Source: UBA8337 sp963932545 (lineage in GTDB: Bacteria; Pseudomonadota; Alphaproteobacteria; RS24). From it: a stretch of 64,000 nt of DNA. Where the stretch lies: positions 31,320-95,319 of the forward strand of contig CAWVRH010000007.1 of the NCBI GenBank assembly GCA_963932545.1, written 5' to 3'. Position 1 is the first letter of the stretch; every line of letters starts with the position of its first letter. The notes under the pieces were generated by a model. That model was not told the origin of the DNA. It did no database searches and was given only the letters and a program-made list of their open reading frames with translations. Positions 53,657-63,000 of this stretch are shown piece by piece. The translations under genes and the position numbers were made by a program.

Positions 53657-53670
53657 TCATGAAATCATGA
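53657..53670. promoter_or_regulatory. Candidate operator (TCATGA-AA-TCATGA)
   Basis: A 14-base near-palindrome made of two palindromic TCATGA hexamers, 14 bases before the TolC-like start codon. A regulator bound here would block translation initiation or transcription of the channel gene. Based on pattern only. Confidence 0.25.
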
Positions 53671-53683
53671 CGTAAGGTGGTGT

Positions 53684-55864
53684 GTGGGTAAGTTATTTTT
53701 AGTTTTGTCAGTTGTGTTTGTGACCGCATGTACGCGTGCGCCAGAGCCACTGGATCGGGATGCGGTCAGCCTTGAGTTGCGCTCGGATTTGAACCAATTG
53801 GGTTCGGTGGCGGTCCCATTAGACGAGCCGCTTCGTCTGTATCAAGCCATTGCCCGCGCTATCTTATACAATCGAGAGTATAAATTGGCGGTCATGGAAG
53901 CCGCGCTTAGTCAGCGCCAATATGATTTGGCGAAAGCCAATATCTTGCCCGCTTTGACACTCAGTGCAGGTTATTCTGGGCGCGATAATTATGCCGCGTC
54001 GGCCAGTACAACCTTTACAAACAACCAACCCGACCCTTTGCCCAGCTCTCCCAGCTATAGTGTTTCGCAAGACAAGAACCGTTCTACTTCCAGTGCAGCT
54101 TTTACTTGGAATATATTAGATTTCGGTCTGTCCTATGTGCGGGCGGGACAAAGTGCCGACCGCCGCATGATCGCTATCGAGCGCCAACGCAAAGTCGTTC
54201 ACAATATTGTGCGCGAAGTAACCTCATCTTACTGGCGAGCGTTTGCCGCGGATAATCTACTCGATGAGTTGGGGCCTCTCTTGCGCCGCGTCGAGGACGC
54301 TTTGGCCGACAGTCGTCGGATTGAGCAGAGACGACTAACCTCTCCGCTGGAAGCTTTAATTTATCAAAAAGAGTTGCTGGAAATCCGTCGTACCTTGCAT
54401 ACGCAGCAACGCTCTCTAATGACGGCGAAACTGGAACTGTCGCAACTTATGGGTTTTCTGCCGGGCCAGCAATTTACGCTGGCGAAAGTTGAATATATCA
54501 TTCCAGAAATTGCGATGAATATTTCGCTGATGGAAAATACAGCGATGATGAGCCGCCCAGAGTTGATGGAAACGCGGTATCAAAAGCGCATCAACCAAAG
54601 CGAAGTCAGAGCGGCTCTCTTGTCGATGATGCCAAACTTAAGCCTGACGGCCTCCGCCAACAGCGATGATAGCGACTATCAAAAACACAATGACTATGTC
54701 GAGATGGGCGCGCAGGTAAGCTATAATTTGATGTCGGCTTTCAGCGGCCCGAAAAATCGTAAAGTGGCAAAAGCAGGGGTCGATGTGGCCGAAGAGCGAA
54801 GGTTGGCGATGGCGATGGCGGTCGTCTCACAAGTCCATATCGCTAACATGAACTTTGTTCAGTCGCGCCAAGATTATCGGGTGGCGGAAGAATATCTGGA
54901 TGTCTCCAAACGGTTAACCAAACAAACGCGGGATGCGCAAAAGGTCGCCAAATTCGGAGAGCTGGAAGTGATACGCCAAGAGGCCAGTTTACTGTTGGCC
55001 AATCTGCGTCGAGATATTGCCTTTGCCGAACTGCAAAACAGTTTCAGCACGGTTTACGCGTCCGTCGGTCTCGATGTTGTGCCGAGCCAATTGGAAGATA
55101 TGAGTATTGCAGGCCTCAGCCATGCCATCACGCAAAGCCTGAAAAAATGGGGCTTGAAATATAAAAGCGTCGTGGGGGAGGGCCAGCGGGTGACCAATCC
55201 TATTGCCAACCAGAACCCAATGTTGGAGGCAAATGGTTTCGTGTTTGCTGCCAATACTTTCGATATCGGAAAGCCAGTAAAATATTCAATCGGCATGCAA
55301 GACGGAACGGCTTTGCCCGATTGGGTTTCGTTCGATAGTGATTTACGAAAAATTTCAGGTGTGCCTCCAAATGAGAAAATGCAGTTGAGCTTAAGGGTGA
55401 TTGCGCAAGGCCCGAAAACACGGATAACCGATAGCTTCGTTTTACGGTTGGATGATGCCAAGAATGGCGTATCCGCGAAGCGACAGAAAACACCAGCCGC
55501 AGCCCTTGTGCCCATCACCATACCGGTGACGCCAGAATCGACATCTGCTCCGATATTGGCTCCGACGGTGGCACCCTTAAAAGCACCGACAGCGCCCAAA
55601 TCACCCTTTTCGACGCAAGCGCCGAAGAGCCAAGCCCCCGGGTTTGTTCAGGCAAAGGCGCTTAACTCTCTGGCGAAGGCACAAAAATTTTCCGATAAAA
55701 TCAAGAACACGGTCGGCTTACAGTCCTTTGTCCGCAAAACCAAACGACTTAATCCACCTATGTATCGGGTGATTATTCCGGCTTTCTCGTCAGACGACGT
55801 CCCGTCCATTATGCAAGCGCTGGAGCGTGTCGGCGTTCGCGATGCTTTCATGACGCGCTATTAA
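53684..55864 (+). CDS. TolC-family outer-membrane lipoprotein with Ig-like/SPOR-like C-terminal extension
   Basis: 726 residues, about 250 more than a normal TolC. GTG start with TAAGGTGG upstream. A lipobox ends at Cys16 (VTAC). Residues 55-480 are the TolC fold: AIARAILYNREYKLAVMEAA, TWNILDFGLSYVRAGQ, ISLMENTAMMSRPELMETRY and long helices. The extension has an Ig-like segment (YSIGMQDGTALPDWVSFDSD), a Pro/Ala-rich linker, and a C-terminal SPOR-like stretch (YRVIIPAFSSDDVPSIMQAL, ERVGVRDAF). The same DG-x-x-(L/A)PDWV motif occurs in the likely cargo protein encoded at 60025-64000. It is convergent with the M50-HlyD gene, 22 bases apart. Confidence 0.88.
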   Translation: MGKLFLVLSVVFVTACTRAPEPLDRDAVSLELRSDLNQLGSVAVPLDEPLRLYQAIARAILYNREYKLAVMEAALSQRQYDLAKANILPALTLSAGYSGRDNYAASASTTFTNNQPDPLPSSPSYSVSQDKNRSTSSAAFTWNILDFGLSYVRAGQSADRRMIAIERQRKVVHNIVREVTSSYWRAFAADNLLDELGPLLRRVEDALADSRRIEQRRLTSPLEALIYQKELLEIRRTLHTQQRSLMTAKLELSQLMGFLPGQQFTLAKVEYIIPEIAMNISLMENTAMMSRPELMETRYQKRINQSEVRAALLSMMPNLSLTASANSDDSDYQKHNDYVEMGAQVSYNLMSAFSGPKNRKVAKAGVDVAEERRLAMAMAVVSQVHIANMNFVQSRQDYRVAEEYLDVSKRLTKQTRDAQKVAKFGELEVIRQEASLLLANLRRDIAFAELQNSFSTVYASVGLDVVPSQLEDMSIAGLSHAITQSLKKWGLKYKSVVGEGQRVTNPIANQNPMLEANGFVFAANTFDIGKPVKYSIGMQDGTALPDWVSFDSDLRKISGVPPNEKMQLSLRVIAQGPKTRITDSFVLRLDDAKNGVSAKRQKTPAAALVPITIPVTPESTSAPILAPTVAPLKAPTAPKSPFSTQAPKSQAPGFVQAKALNSLAKAQKFSDKIKNTVGLQSFVRKTKRLNPPMYRVIIPAFSSDDVPSIMQALERVGVRDAFMTRY

Positions 55865-55886
55865 GTCGCGCCGTTGGGACAGGTGG

Positions 55887-57983
55887 CTAAAATCCGCTTT
55901 CACGCAGTAAGAGGGCGCTGATGGCTCTTGCTAGCGCACTCATTGGGGCGTATGGCGCCGTTTCAATATGCAAACGACCAACAATATTGGCCCCAATTTG
56001 CTTCGGCGGATGAATCAATTCGGCGCGTAATTTGTAATAGGCATCCACCGTTCGGGTTCCATTGCCTTCGGCATGGACAGCAATGCCCCCTCCATGGGTT
56101 GAAGTGAGTTCCGGATAAGCCAATTGCTCAATCGCTGTATCCTCAAAAGCGATAAGTCGGGCAGCAAACTTACCGTGCACGCCATCATCTGCGATAAATT
56201 TTACCTCGGCGCCCTTTTGGATGCGGTGCATTTGATTTTCCGCCACAAAGGAGACGACTTGGCTTTGGCGGGGCTCGTAAATGAAAAATAATCCTTGTTC
56301 CGGTTCCAGCCAATGGTCGGGTGCCAGATGGCGGGTAAATTGAACCACGCCGGATGACGGCGCGTGCAATTGTATTGCCGCCCGCCGCTTGCGCAGGCCG
56401 CTCAGGCGAGATTGCGCCTCGGCCAAGCGTTGTTCGACCACCAATTTATCGCGCAAATTTTTCAACGACGCTGCATAGCGCGTAACTTCCAGCGACAGCA
56501 GGCGCGCTTTGCGTTCCGCGAGCCCAATTTCATGGTCCAGCGTTGGATTAAGGGTCGATAAAAGCGCATCGCCTTTTTGGACGGTCTGCCCGTTGGTTAT
56601 ATGTAGTTTGACAGCCTGCGCCGCGTCTGGCAGGTGAATGGAGGTTTTAAATGTGCTTTCTATGATAGCGGGCGCAGTGATGGATGTGCGCCATGGCATG
56701 AATGCCAGCAAAAGTAAGGTGAAAAACACCGCAGTCGTGCGCCGCGTTTGGCGGGTCCAGGAGAAAATGGCGCGCCGCGCCCACCAGCGCTTTACCTCTG
56801 CGTATACGGGCCGCGCGATAAACCAGATAATCTCAACGACGAAGAGAAAAATCCCCAAAAGTTTGAAAGCAAAGAAATAGACCAGCAAAGCAATGCCGAG
56901 AAACAAGAAAAAGCGATAGATCCAGGTGACAAAACTGTAAAATACTAAGAAGTAATGTTTGCTGGTGGGAAACGGCTCGGGAGCATTTTCTGGCAGGCCG
57001 AACAACCATTGGCGCAGCTGCCAACGAGCCAGCTCAAACGAGCGGGGTTGCAAGTTTTGCATACCAAGAAAATCAGCCAGCGCATAATATCCGTCAAACC
57101 GCATCAGGGGGCTGAGATTAACGAGCAAGGACCCCAAAATGCTGGTCGTGGCGAGAAAGAAAGCGGCGCTGCGGGCCGGGCCATCTGGCAAGAGGCTCCA
57201 ACTGAACAAGGCCAGCAGGGCGATATGCAATTCGACAAAGAGACCCGCCATAACAATTTGCAATTTTTTTCTTTGGTCGGTCAAACGCCAGGCATCGGTA
57301 TTGTCTGTGTAGAGAACAGGAAATAGCACCAATAGGGCCACGCCCATCGAGCTGACACGCAGTCCATGATGTTTGGCAACCAAGGCATGACCGAGTTCAT
57401 GCGTAATTTTGACGACCGCGAGCGCCAGACCGAAATAAATCAACCCCTGCCAATTGAAAAAATAGTCAAAAGTCGTCACAAAGCTTTCCCACTGCCAAAA
57501 CAAGGCGAAAACCCCATACAACCCCAAAACATATATGGCGGCGCGCGCCAGCGGGCTGGCCAAGGGGCGGGTGAGGACCAAGAGACCGTCGAGGAAGCGA
57601 TCAGGGCGGATGAGCGGAATTTTTATAAATAGATAATTATGCAGCAGCCACATAAACCAATTGGTTTTTCGGGCCTCTTGGGCCAGGGAGATTTTTTGAA
57701 CATGCGCCATGTCGCTACCGACAACTAGAAAATTGTCGCGGATAAAGTCTAAAAATTGCGCGACTTCGTGATCGTCGACTTGGGCGTCTTTCTGAGACAG
57801 CACAGTTTTTAGCTCGGCCAGAGACCCGATTTTTGGCAGGTAGCGCAGGAGTAATAAAGCGGTGCGGCTGAGAGCAAAATATTGATGGCGCAAGGGGTCA
57901 TATAGCAGCCACTCTTTTTCGCCAGCTTCATCCTTGCCCCCCGGCAGCAAGCGTAAATCTTGGCGGAGCAGAGGGATGTCCAT
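55887..57983 (-). CDS. PqqD-like / M50 membrane protease / HlyD adaptor fusion protein
   Basis: 698 residues. Residues 22-90 resemble a PqqD-like (RiPP-recognition-type) winged helix: EWLLYDPLRHQYFALSRTAL, then a helix and FLDFIRDNFLVV. Then comes a polytopic M50/site-2 protease-like domain with HELGH at 195-199 and a second-metal-ligand-like NLSPLMRFDG at 289-298, and about eight helices. The C-terminal 270 residues form an HlyD adaptor: lipoyl-like half near 425-480, a coiled-coil hairpin (LRDKLVVEQRLAEAQSRLSG), and the returning lipoyl half (LHAPSSGVVQFTR). It is the last gene of the cargo-adaptor operon, one base after the GAF-HlyD gene. Confidence 0.87.
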   Translation of the reverse strand: MDIPLLRQDLRLLPGGKDEAGEKEWLLYDPLRHQYFALSRTALLLLRYLPKIGSLAELKTVLSQKDAQVDDHEVAQFLDFIRDNFLVVGSDMAHVQKISLAQEARKTNWFMWLLHNYLFIKIPLIRPDRFLDGLLVLTRPLASPLARAAIYVLGLYGVFALFWQWESFVTTFDYFFNWQGLIYFGLALAVVKITHELGHALVAKHHGLRVSSMGVALLVLFPVLYTDNTDAWRLTDQRKKLQIVMAGLFVELHIALLALFSWSLLPDGPARSAAFFLATTSILGSLLVNLSPLMRFDGYYALADFLGMQNLQPRSFELARWQLRQWLFGLPENAPEPFPTSKHYFLVFYSFVTWIYRFFLFLGIALLVYFFAFKLLGIFLFVVEIIWFIARPVYAEVKRWWARRAIFSWTRQTRRTTAVFFTLLLLAFMPWRTSITAPAIIESTFKTSIHLPDAAQAVKLHITNGQTVQKGDALLSTLNPTLDHEIGLAERKARLLSLEVTRYAASLKNLRDKLVVEQRLAEAQSRLSGLRKRRAAIQLHAPSSGVVQFTRHLAPDHWLEPEQGLFFIYEPRQSQVVSFVAENQMHRIQKGAEVKFIADDGVHGKFAARLIAFEDTAIEQLAYPELTSTHGGGIAVHAEGNGTRTVDAYYKLRAELIHPPKQIGANIVGRLHIETAPYAPMSALARAISALLLRESGF

Positions 57984-57984
57984 T

Positions 57985-59298
57985 CTATACCCCTAAGATT
58001 TGGCGAATGGCGGTGATGGGGCGGCGAAACAAAAAGTAAAATAGGGTGGTTTGCGGGCCACGCACGCGGGCTGAGCCGCGCAAGCCAATTCGTGGCAGGC
58101 TTGTATCGGCGGCTAATTTGGCTCGGACGGCGTAAGCCAAGACGCCAGCCTGCGTAATGCTCGATTGATAAGGGACGCGGGTAACCGTACCGCGATGGCG
58201 TTGCAACGGGTTGATATCGAGGAAAATATCCACGCGGTTCCCTTCGGCAAGGGTTACCGCATCGGAGACCGGCACCAGCACTTCGACTTCGACAAATTGC
58301 GGTTGCGCCAGTTTTAGAATTTGCTCGCCAGCCACCACCGGTCGACCTTGCCATTTGCGAGGGTCATCGAGAATAATTAATCCGCTATTGGGCGCGCGAA
58401 CGGTGGTACGCGACAGCTGCTGTTGGGCGAAATTCATTTCCGCACGGTGCAGCTCCACTTGGGCCGTCAGTTCGGCAAGTTGTGATTTATCCTCGGAGCT
58501 GGAAAAAGCGAGCTGGCGACCTCGGAACAATTCGGCTTCGGCCACCCGAAAGGCGCGTTTGGCTAACTCGAGGCTGCTTTTCAACTCGACATCCACCAAT
58601 TGCAGCAAGGGCGTGCCTTGGGTGACTTTCTCATTTGGCTGAACCAGCAGCCTATCGACAACCCCTTGCATGGGTGCGGCCACAATAAACGGCTCGGCGG
58701 CAGTAATTTCAGCCGGTGCCACGGCGGTCAGTCGCGCGGGAAGCAGTAAAATAAGAATTAGAGCCGCAAGGATGGCCCATTTCGGACGCCCCGACAGGCG
58801 GGCGCGAAGGCGCACCCAAAGCGGCGTGTTATTATGAGACGCCAAGGCATGGCCATAGACCGAGGCCAGATGGCTTAAAACTGTTTTATCGCCATCGGAA
58901 AAGGCGAGCGAGCGGGTGACGATAAAGGCGCCCAAAAGCCCTTTGCTGGCAGAGCGCAGCGGCAAGATAAGAATATTTTCGGGAATTAAATCGGCAACGG
59001 GCTCGCGGTCTTGCGCGCTTGGGCAAAGAATATGGGTCTCTGCGTCGAGGCTTTTACACTGGCTTTCCAACCAAGTAACAAGCGGCGCCGTGCGGTCGAT
59101 AACCGCAATATCTGAAAACCCTGCCACGCGAATTTTCCCACTTGGGCCACCGACAGCAACAGCCGATTGGGCGAAGTCCACCATATCGCGGCTGCGGTTG
59201 CAGATGAGAGCGATTAAAGCTCTCCCGTCTTTGGCTTGGCGCACTTCTTGCTCCAACGTGAGTAGCTTTCCTAAATCGGCGGCCTTATCATCTATCAT
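57985..59298 (-). CDS. GAF-domain / HlyD-family adaptor fusion
   Basis: 437 residues. Residues 10-155 look like a cytoplasmic GAF domain (ILILPLRSASKGLLGAFIVT, FSDGDKTVLSHLASVYGHAL). One membrane helix spans 173-190, followed by a periplasmic adaptor: lipoyl-like AEPFIVAAPMQGVVDRLLVQ, a coiled-coil hairpin (KRAFRVAEAELFRGRQLAF), and RTTVRAPNSGLIILDDP. A ligand-sensing GAF on the cytoplasmic side of an adaptor is unusual for type I secretion. The ATG overlaps the upstream adaptor stop (ATGA) and the gene ends one base before the M50 fusion. Confidence 0.87.
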   Translation of the reverse strand: MIDDKAADLGKLLTLEQEVRQAKDGRALIALICNRSRDMVDFAQSAVAVGGPSGKIRVAGFSDIAVIDRTAPLVTWLESQCKSLDAETHILCPSAQDREPVADLIPENILILPLRSASKGLLGAFIVTRSLAFSDGDKTVLSHLASVYGHALASHNNTPLWVRLRARLSGRPKWAILAALILILLLPARLTAVAPAEITAAEPFIVAAPMQGVVDRLLVQPNEKVTQGTPLLQLVDVELKSSLELAKRAFRVAEAELFRGRQLAFSSSEDKSQLAELTAQVELHRAEMNFAQQQLSRTTVRAPNSGLIILDDPRKWQGRPVVAGEQILKLAQPQFVEVEVLVPVSDAVTLAEGNRVDIFLDINPLQRHRGTVTRVPYQSSITQAGVLAYAVRAKLAADTSLPRIGLRGSARVRGPQTTLFYFLFRRPITAIRQILGV

Positions 59299-60020
59299 GG
59301 GCGCACCATGCCGCTCATGCCCGGCAAAACATTTTCGGGGAGAGAGGTGAACCTGGCGCGGATCAGCACCGTCTGACTGACCGGGTCTACGGCACCGCCC
59401 ACGGCAAGGATGGTGACCTCACTGATAATGCCCAATTCGTCTATTCTCATATTTGCGGTTTGCCCCGTGGATACTTTTTGCAGCCAATCGGCAGGCGCGA
59501 TGATTTCCACCTCAAGCGCAGAAGAGGAAACAATCTCAATAAGATTGCGCCGCAAATCGACACTTTCATATTCATTCACCAAAAGTTGAACAACCGAGCC
59601 ATCGAAGGGCGCCTTTACAGTGCAGCGTTCGACATTCAGTCTGGCAATCTCTTGCTCGGCTCGCGTTTTGGCATAATCGGCTTTGGCCAGCGTGACATCC
59701 AGGGCGCCGATGGACCGCATTTTTTCTAGGTCGCGGGCATTGGCCAATTGCGCGCGAGAGGCTTCGGTCTGTGCCGCGACTTTATCTTTCTGGCTTTTTA
59801 GCAAGCGACAGTCAAAGCCGATGAGCGTATCGCCTTTGGTAAAATTATCGCCACTGCGAAACGGGGTCTTATTCACCACCGCCCCGATTTCACTAGCCAG
59901 CACGGCGCGAGATTTCGCTTTCACTAAGCCGCGTGCCGAACCATCTTCAGCCGCTAAATAGGAGGCCGGGTAAACCAGAGGTAAGGCAATAGCCAGGGCG
60001 CGTAGCCAATATTTACTCAT
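59295..60020 (-). CDS. Periplasmic HlyD-type adaptor (membrane fusion protein)
   Basis: 241 residues. A signal peptide (MSKYWLRALAIALPLVYPAS to about residue 24) leads to a compact adaptor: SEIGAVVNKTPFRSGDNFTK (lipoyl half), a short coiled coil rich in A, K and E, CTVKAPFDGSVVQLLVNEYE, and a beta-barrel end. It lacks a membrane helix, so it should be soluble periplasmic or processed. The start at ATG 60020 follows GGAG and gives a clean signal peptide; a longer frame overlaps the cargo gene. The gap from the cargo stop is four bases. Confidence 0.9.
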   Translation of the reverse strand: MSKYWLRALAIALPLVYPASYLAAEDGSARGLVKAKSRAVLASEIGAVVNKTPFRSGDNFTKGDTLIGFDCRLLKSQKDKVAAQTEASRAQLANARDLEKMRSIGALDVTLAKADYAKTRAEQEIARLNVERCTVKAPFDGSVVQLLVNEYESVDLRRNLIEIVSSSALEVEIIAPADWLQKVSTGQTANMRIDELGIISEVTILAVGGAVDPVSQTVLIRARFTSLPENVLPGMSGMVRP

Positions 60021-60024
60021 CTCA

Positions 60025-63000
60025 TCAACTCCGCGCTTGAATGGCTGCTTGCAGGTCTTGGCCATAATCACTATCGATCAAAGCCGTGTCAATTTGCTTA
60101 TCGAGCGGCAGGAACTGCTTGATGGTGGCCTCCGGCGCTGCCACTGGCTCCTCGACTGCCGGCTCGTCGGTTTGAATGTCTTCCGCTTCTGGTGAGGCTT
60201 CGTCTTCGCGCATTTCATCGAGGTTGACGTCGAGGTCGACGCTGCGTTGTTGCGTGCCATCGACGGCGACCAGCGTCAGTTGAAGCGTCGGTGCGTTTTG
60301 GGGGGCTTCGATAATCAACGCCCCGGTTGCCGCATCGACTCGAACCCAATCTGGGGCTGGCGTGCCATCTTGCTGGCGCACTTCATAGCGTGTCGTTTGA
60401 ATGCGCGCCGCATCGGTGATTTCAATGGTTACAGCTTCCGGCGCGGACACCATGCGCATTAACTTCATGCTTCCTTCCCCGACCGCGGTCAGGCCTTCCA
60501 CGAAACGCACACGGCCATCGGGCAGCACGCTAAATTCGGTGTTGGTGCGGCTCGCGTCTCGGATAGCACGGGTTTCTCTGCTTTCTAGCGTACGTTCCGC
60601 GCGCGCTTCTAGGCGGGTTTGACGCTCCGCTTGGCGGGATTCTCGGCGTTCTTGACGTTCGGCTTGGCGGGCCTCGCGGCGTTCTTGACGCGTTTCGCGT
60701 GCCGACGGAGGCGTCTCTTTGGTGTCTTCGAGCAGGGCTTCAGGGTTCAGAACCAGATTAATGGCTCGCTCATTACCTGCGCCATCATTGGCAATTACAA
60801 GCATTTCAATTGGCTTTGCCCCTTGCGGTGGCTCGGCCTTGGTTAGGCCCGTGTTTGGGTCGACTTGAACCCAATCGGGCAATTTGGAGCCATCGGCCAT
60901 TTCGCCCTTAAAGGTCGCGGCTTGATCAACCGCGCCGTCGGTTAGTCGCACGGCAATTTCTTTGCCATTGATTTCTAAGTCAACGACGCGAATATTGCCC
61001 GATAGGTCTTGCTCAGAGCTGACGGTCGCCTGCATCCAAGCATCGTCTGCAAGGCTGGCAGAATTGCCTAAAGCGGCGTCTGGGTCGTCTTTCACGATGG
61101 GATCAGGGAACATCGCGTCGCGAAGGGGAACCGTGCCATCCCGTTTCGGATTAACCTTCAAAACGCGCGGTAAATCATGCTCGTTCAAATTCGATATTGT
61201 TTCTTCCGGCTTTGTGTCTTCGCGTGGGGCCTCTTTTTGAGGCGCTTCGACAAGCGGGTCCATGACGGGCATGCCAACAAACAGTTGGAAACTAGACTGC
61301 ACGCTCAATCCCAAACCGTCCGTGGCTTGCATAATGATGTCATAAACGCCAGCTTCGGTCGGACGGCCAGAGATACTCTGCCCGTTAAAAGTAAGGCCAG
61401 GCGGCAATGGCGATTCAACCGTAAAGGTCAGCGCCCCGTCGAGCGGCATCGTGTCAAATTTGGCACTCGCAGGGAATTTGCCCGTCTCTAGCAGGTTTGT
61501 AACCTGAGTTTTGAAACCTCTTTTGCTGGGGTCAAATGCGTCCACGTCCGCAAAGAACTCCGCCAGCTTAATGGGTTTGACCTTGCCATCCAGCATAATG
61601 GCTTGCGCCGGCAGGCTAAAGCGTTCCATCGGGGCATTGTTGACGGGCTGAACGGTGACGCTCACAACCGCTTCTTCCGAAGTCAGAAGCGTGTCGGTGG
61701 CGACGAATTTGAAACGGTCGGAACCGTAGTAGAAGGCATCGGGCGTGTAGATATAATCTGGTCCGACACCGATGAGTTCCAAGGTGCCGTGGTCAGGCTG
61801 TTTGGTAATATTATATTGCAGATTGGCATCATCTTGGTCCGTGGCGAGCAGGGTGGCGCGCTTTGTCTGGCCTTCATTGGTTGCAAGCGAGCTGTCGCTG
61901 GCTGCGGGGGCGGCATTCACGCCTATCGTGATGGTGGCAGCACTGGCGCTATCCGCTTCGCCGTCGTTCACCGAGAAGGTAAAGGTATCATAATTGACCC
62001 CGCTTGCATTCTCGCCCGGCTTATAAGTCAAAAGATCAAGCTGGCTTTCGGCGATGGTATTGCCATCTTGCAGCGGCTGATTGTTCAGATATAGCGTGCC
62101 TTCGGTCGGGGCCGAGACAATGGTGACGTGATGGAGGCTGTCGCCTTCGATGTCGGCAAAGGCGAAGTTTCTGCCAGACAAGGCAATTTCATCCTCGCCA
62201 TTGAGCTGCAAGCGGCCATTTTCAGTTGTCGGCAGATCGTTGACCGCGTCCACATGAAGGGACATCGTGCCAGCGGCGCTATTTTCCGTGCCATCACTGA
62301 CCAGATAGCGGAAGCTTGCATAGGTCTCTCCATGGCCGTTTTCGTCCGGGGTAAAGGTCAGCGTGCCAATCTGGTCTTCGGGAATGACATCGCCTGTTCT
62401 CACCAAATCGCCGTCTAACCGCAAGGCACCGTTTTCAGGCAATGTCAGAAGCTTAACATGGCTTAATGTGTCATTGGTGTCTGCGTCAAAAAAATTGAAT
62501 TGGGCGGCTGCGAAGGCGAACGTTGTGTCTTCGTTTGTTCTGACGCTGGCAACGCCTTCTCGGTTGTGATTGGTCGCATCGATAATTTGCGGCTGCGTAT
62601 TGCCACCCGAAACGGTGATTGTCGCGCTATTGTTCACGCTCTTATCGCCGTCGGATAGGACATAATTTATGACGATAGATACGTCTTCGCCGGTACCCAA
62701 TGAGCTGAAGATAGCGGGGGAAATTTCAACATTATTGCCATTGATGACGGCCGCACCGGCGGGCAGGGGCGCTTGAGCCCCCAATTCATTGGTGAAGATG
62801 AAGTCTGGCGTGCCAGTGACGGACAAATTATCACCTTCTAAATCTGTCGCGCCTTGCAAGAGGTCGAAGGTATAATCAGCATCGGTTTTACTGCTGGCAT
62901 TCGACTGGGGCGTCGTCGTCGGCGCGTCATTCACCGGTGTCACGTTAACGGTCATTGTGTTGGTGGTTTGGCTGTCTTGCGTGCCGTCGTGAACGCTAAA

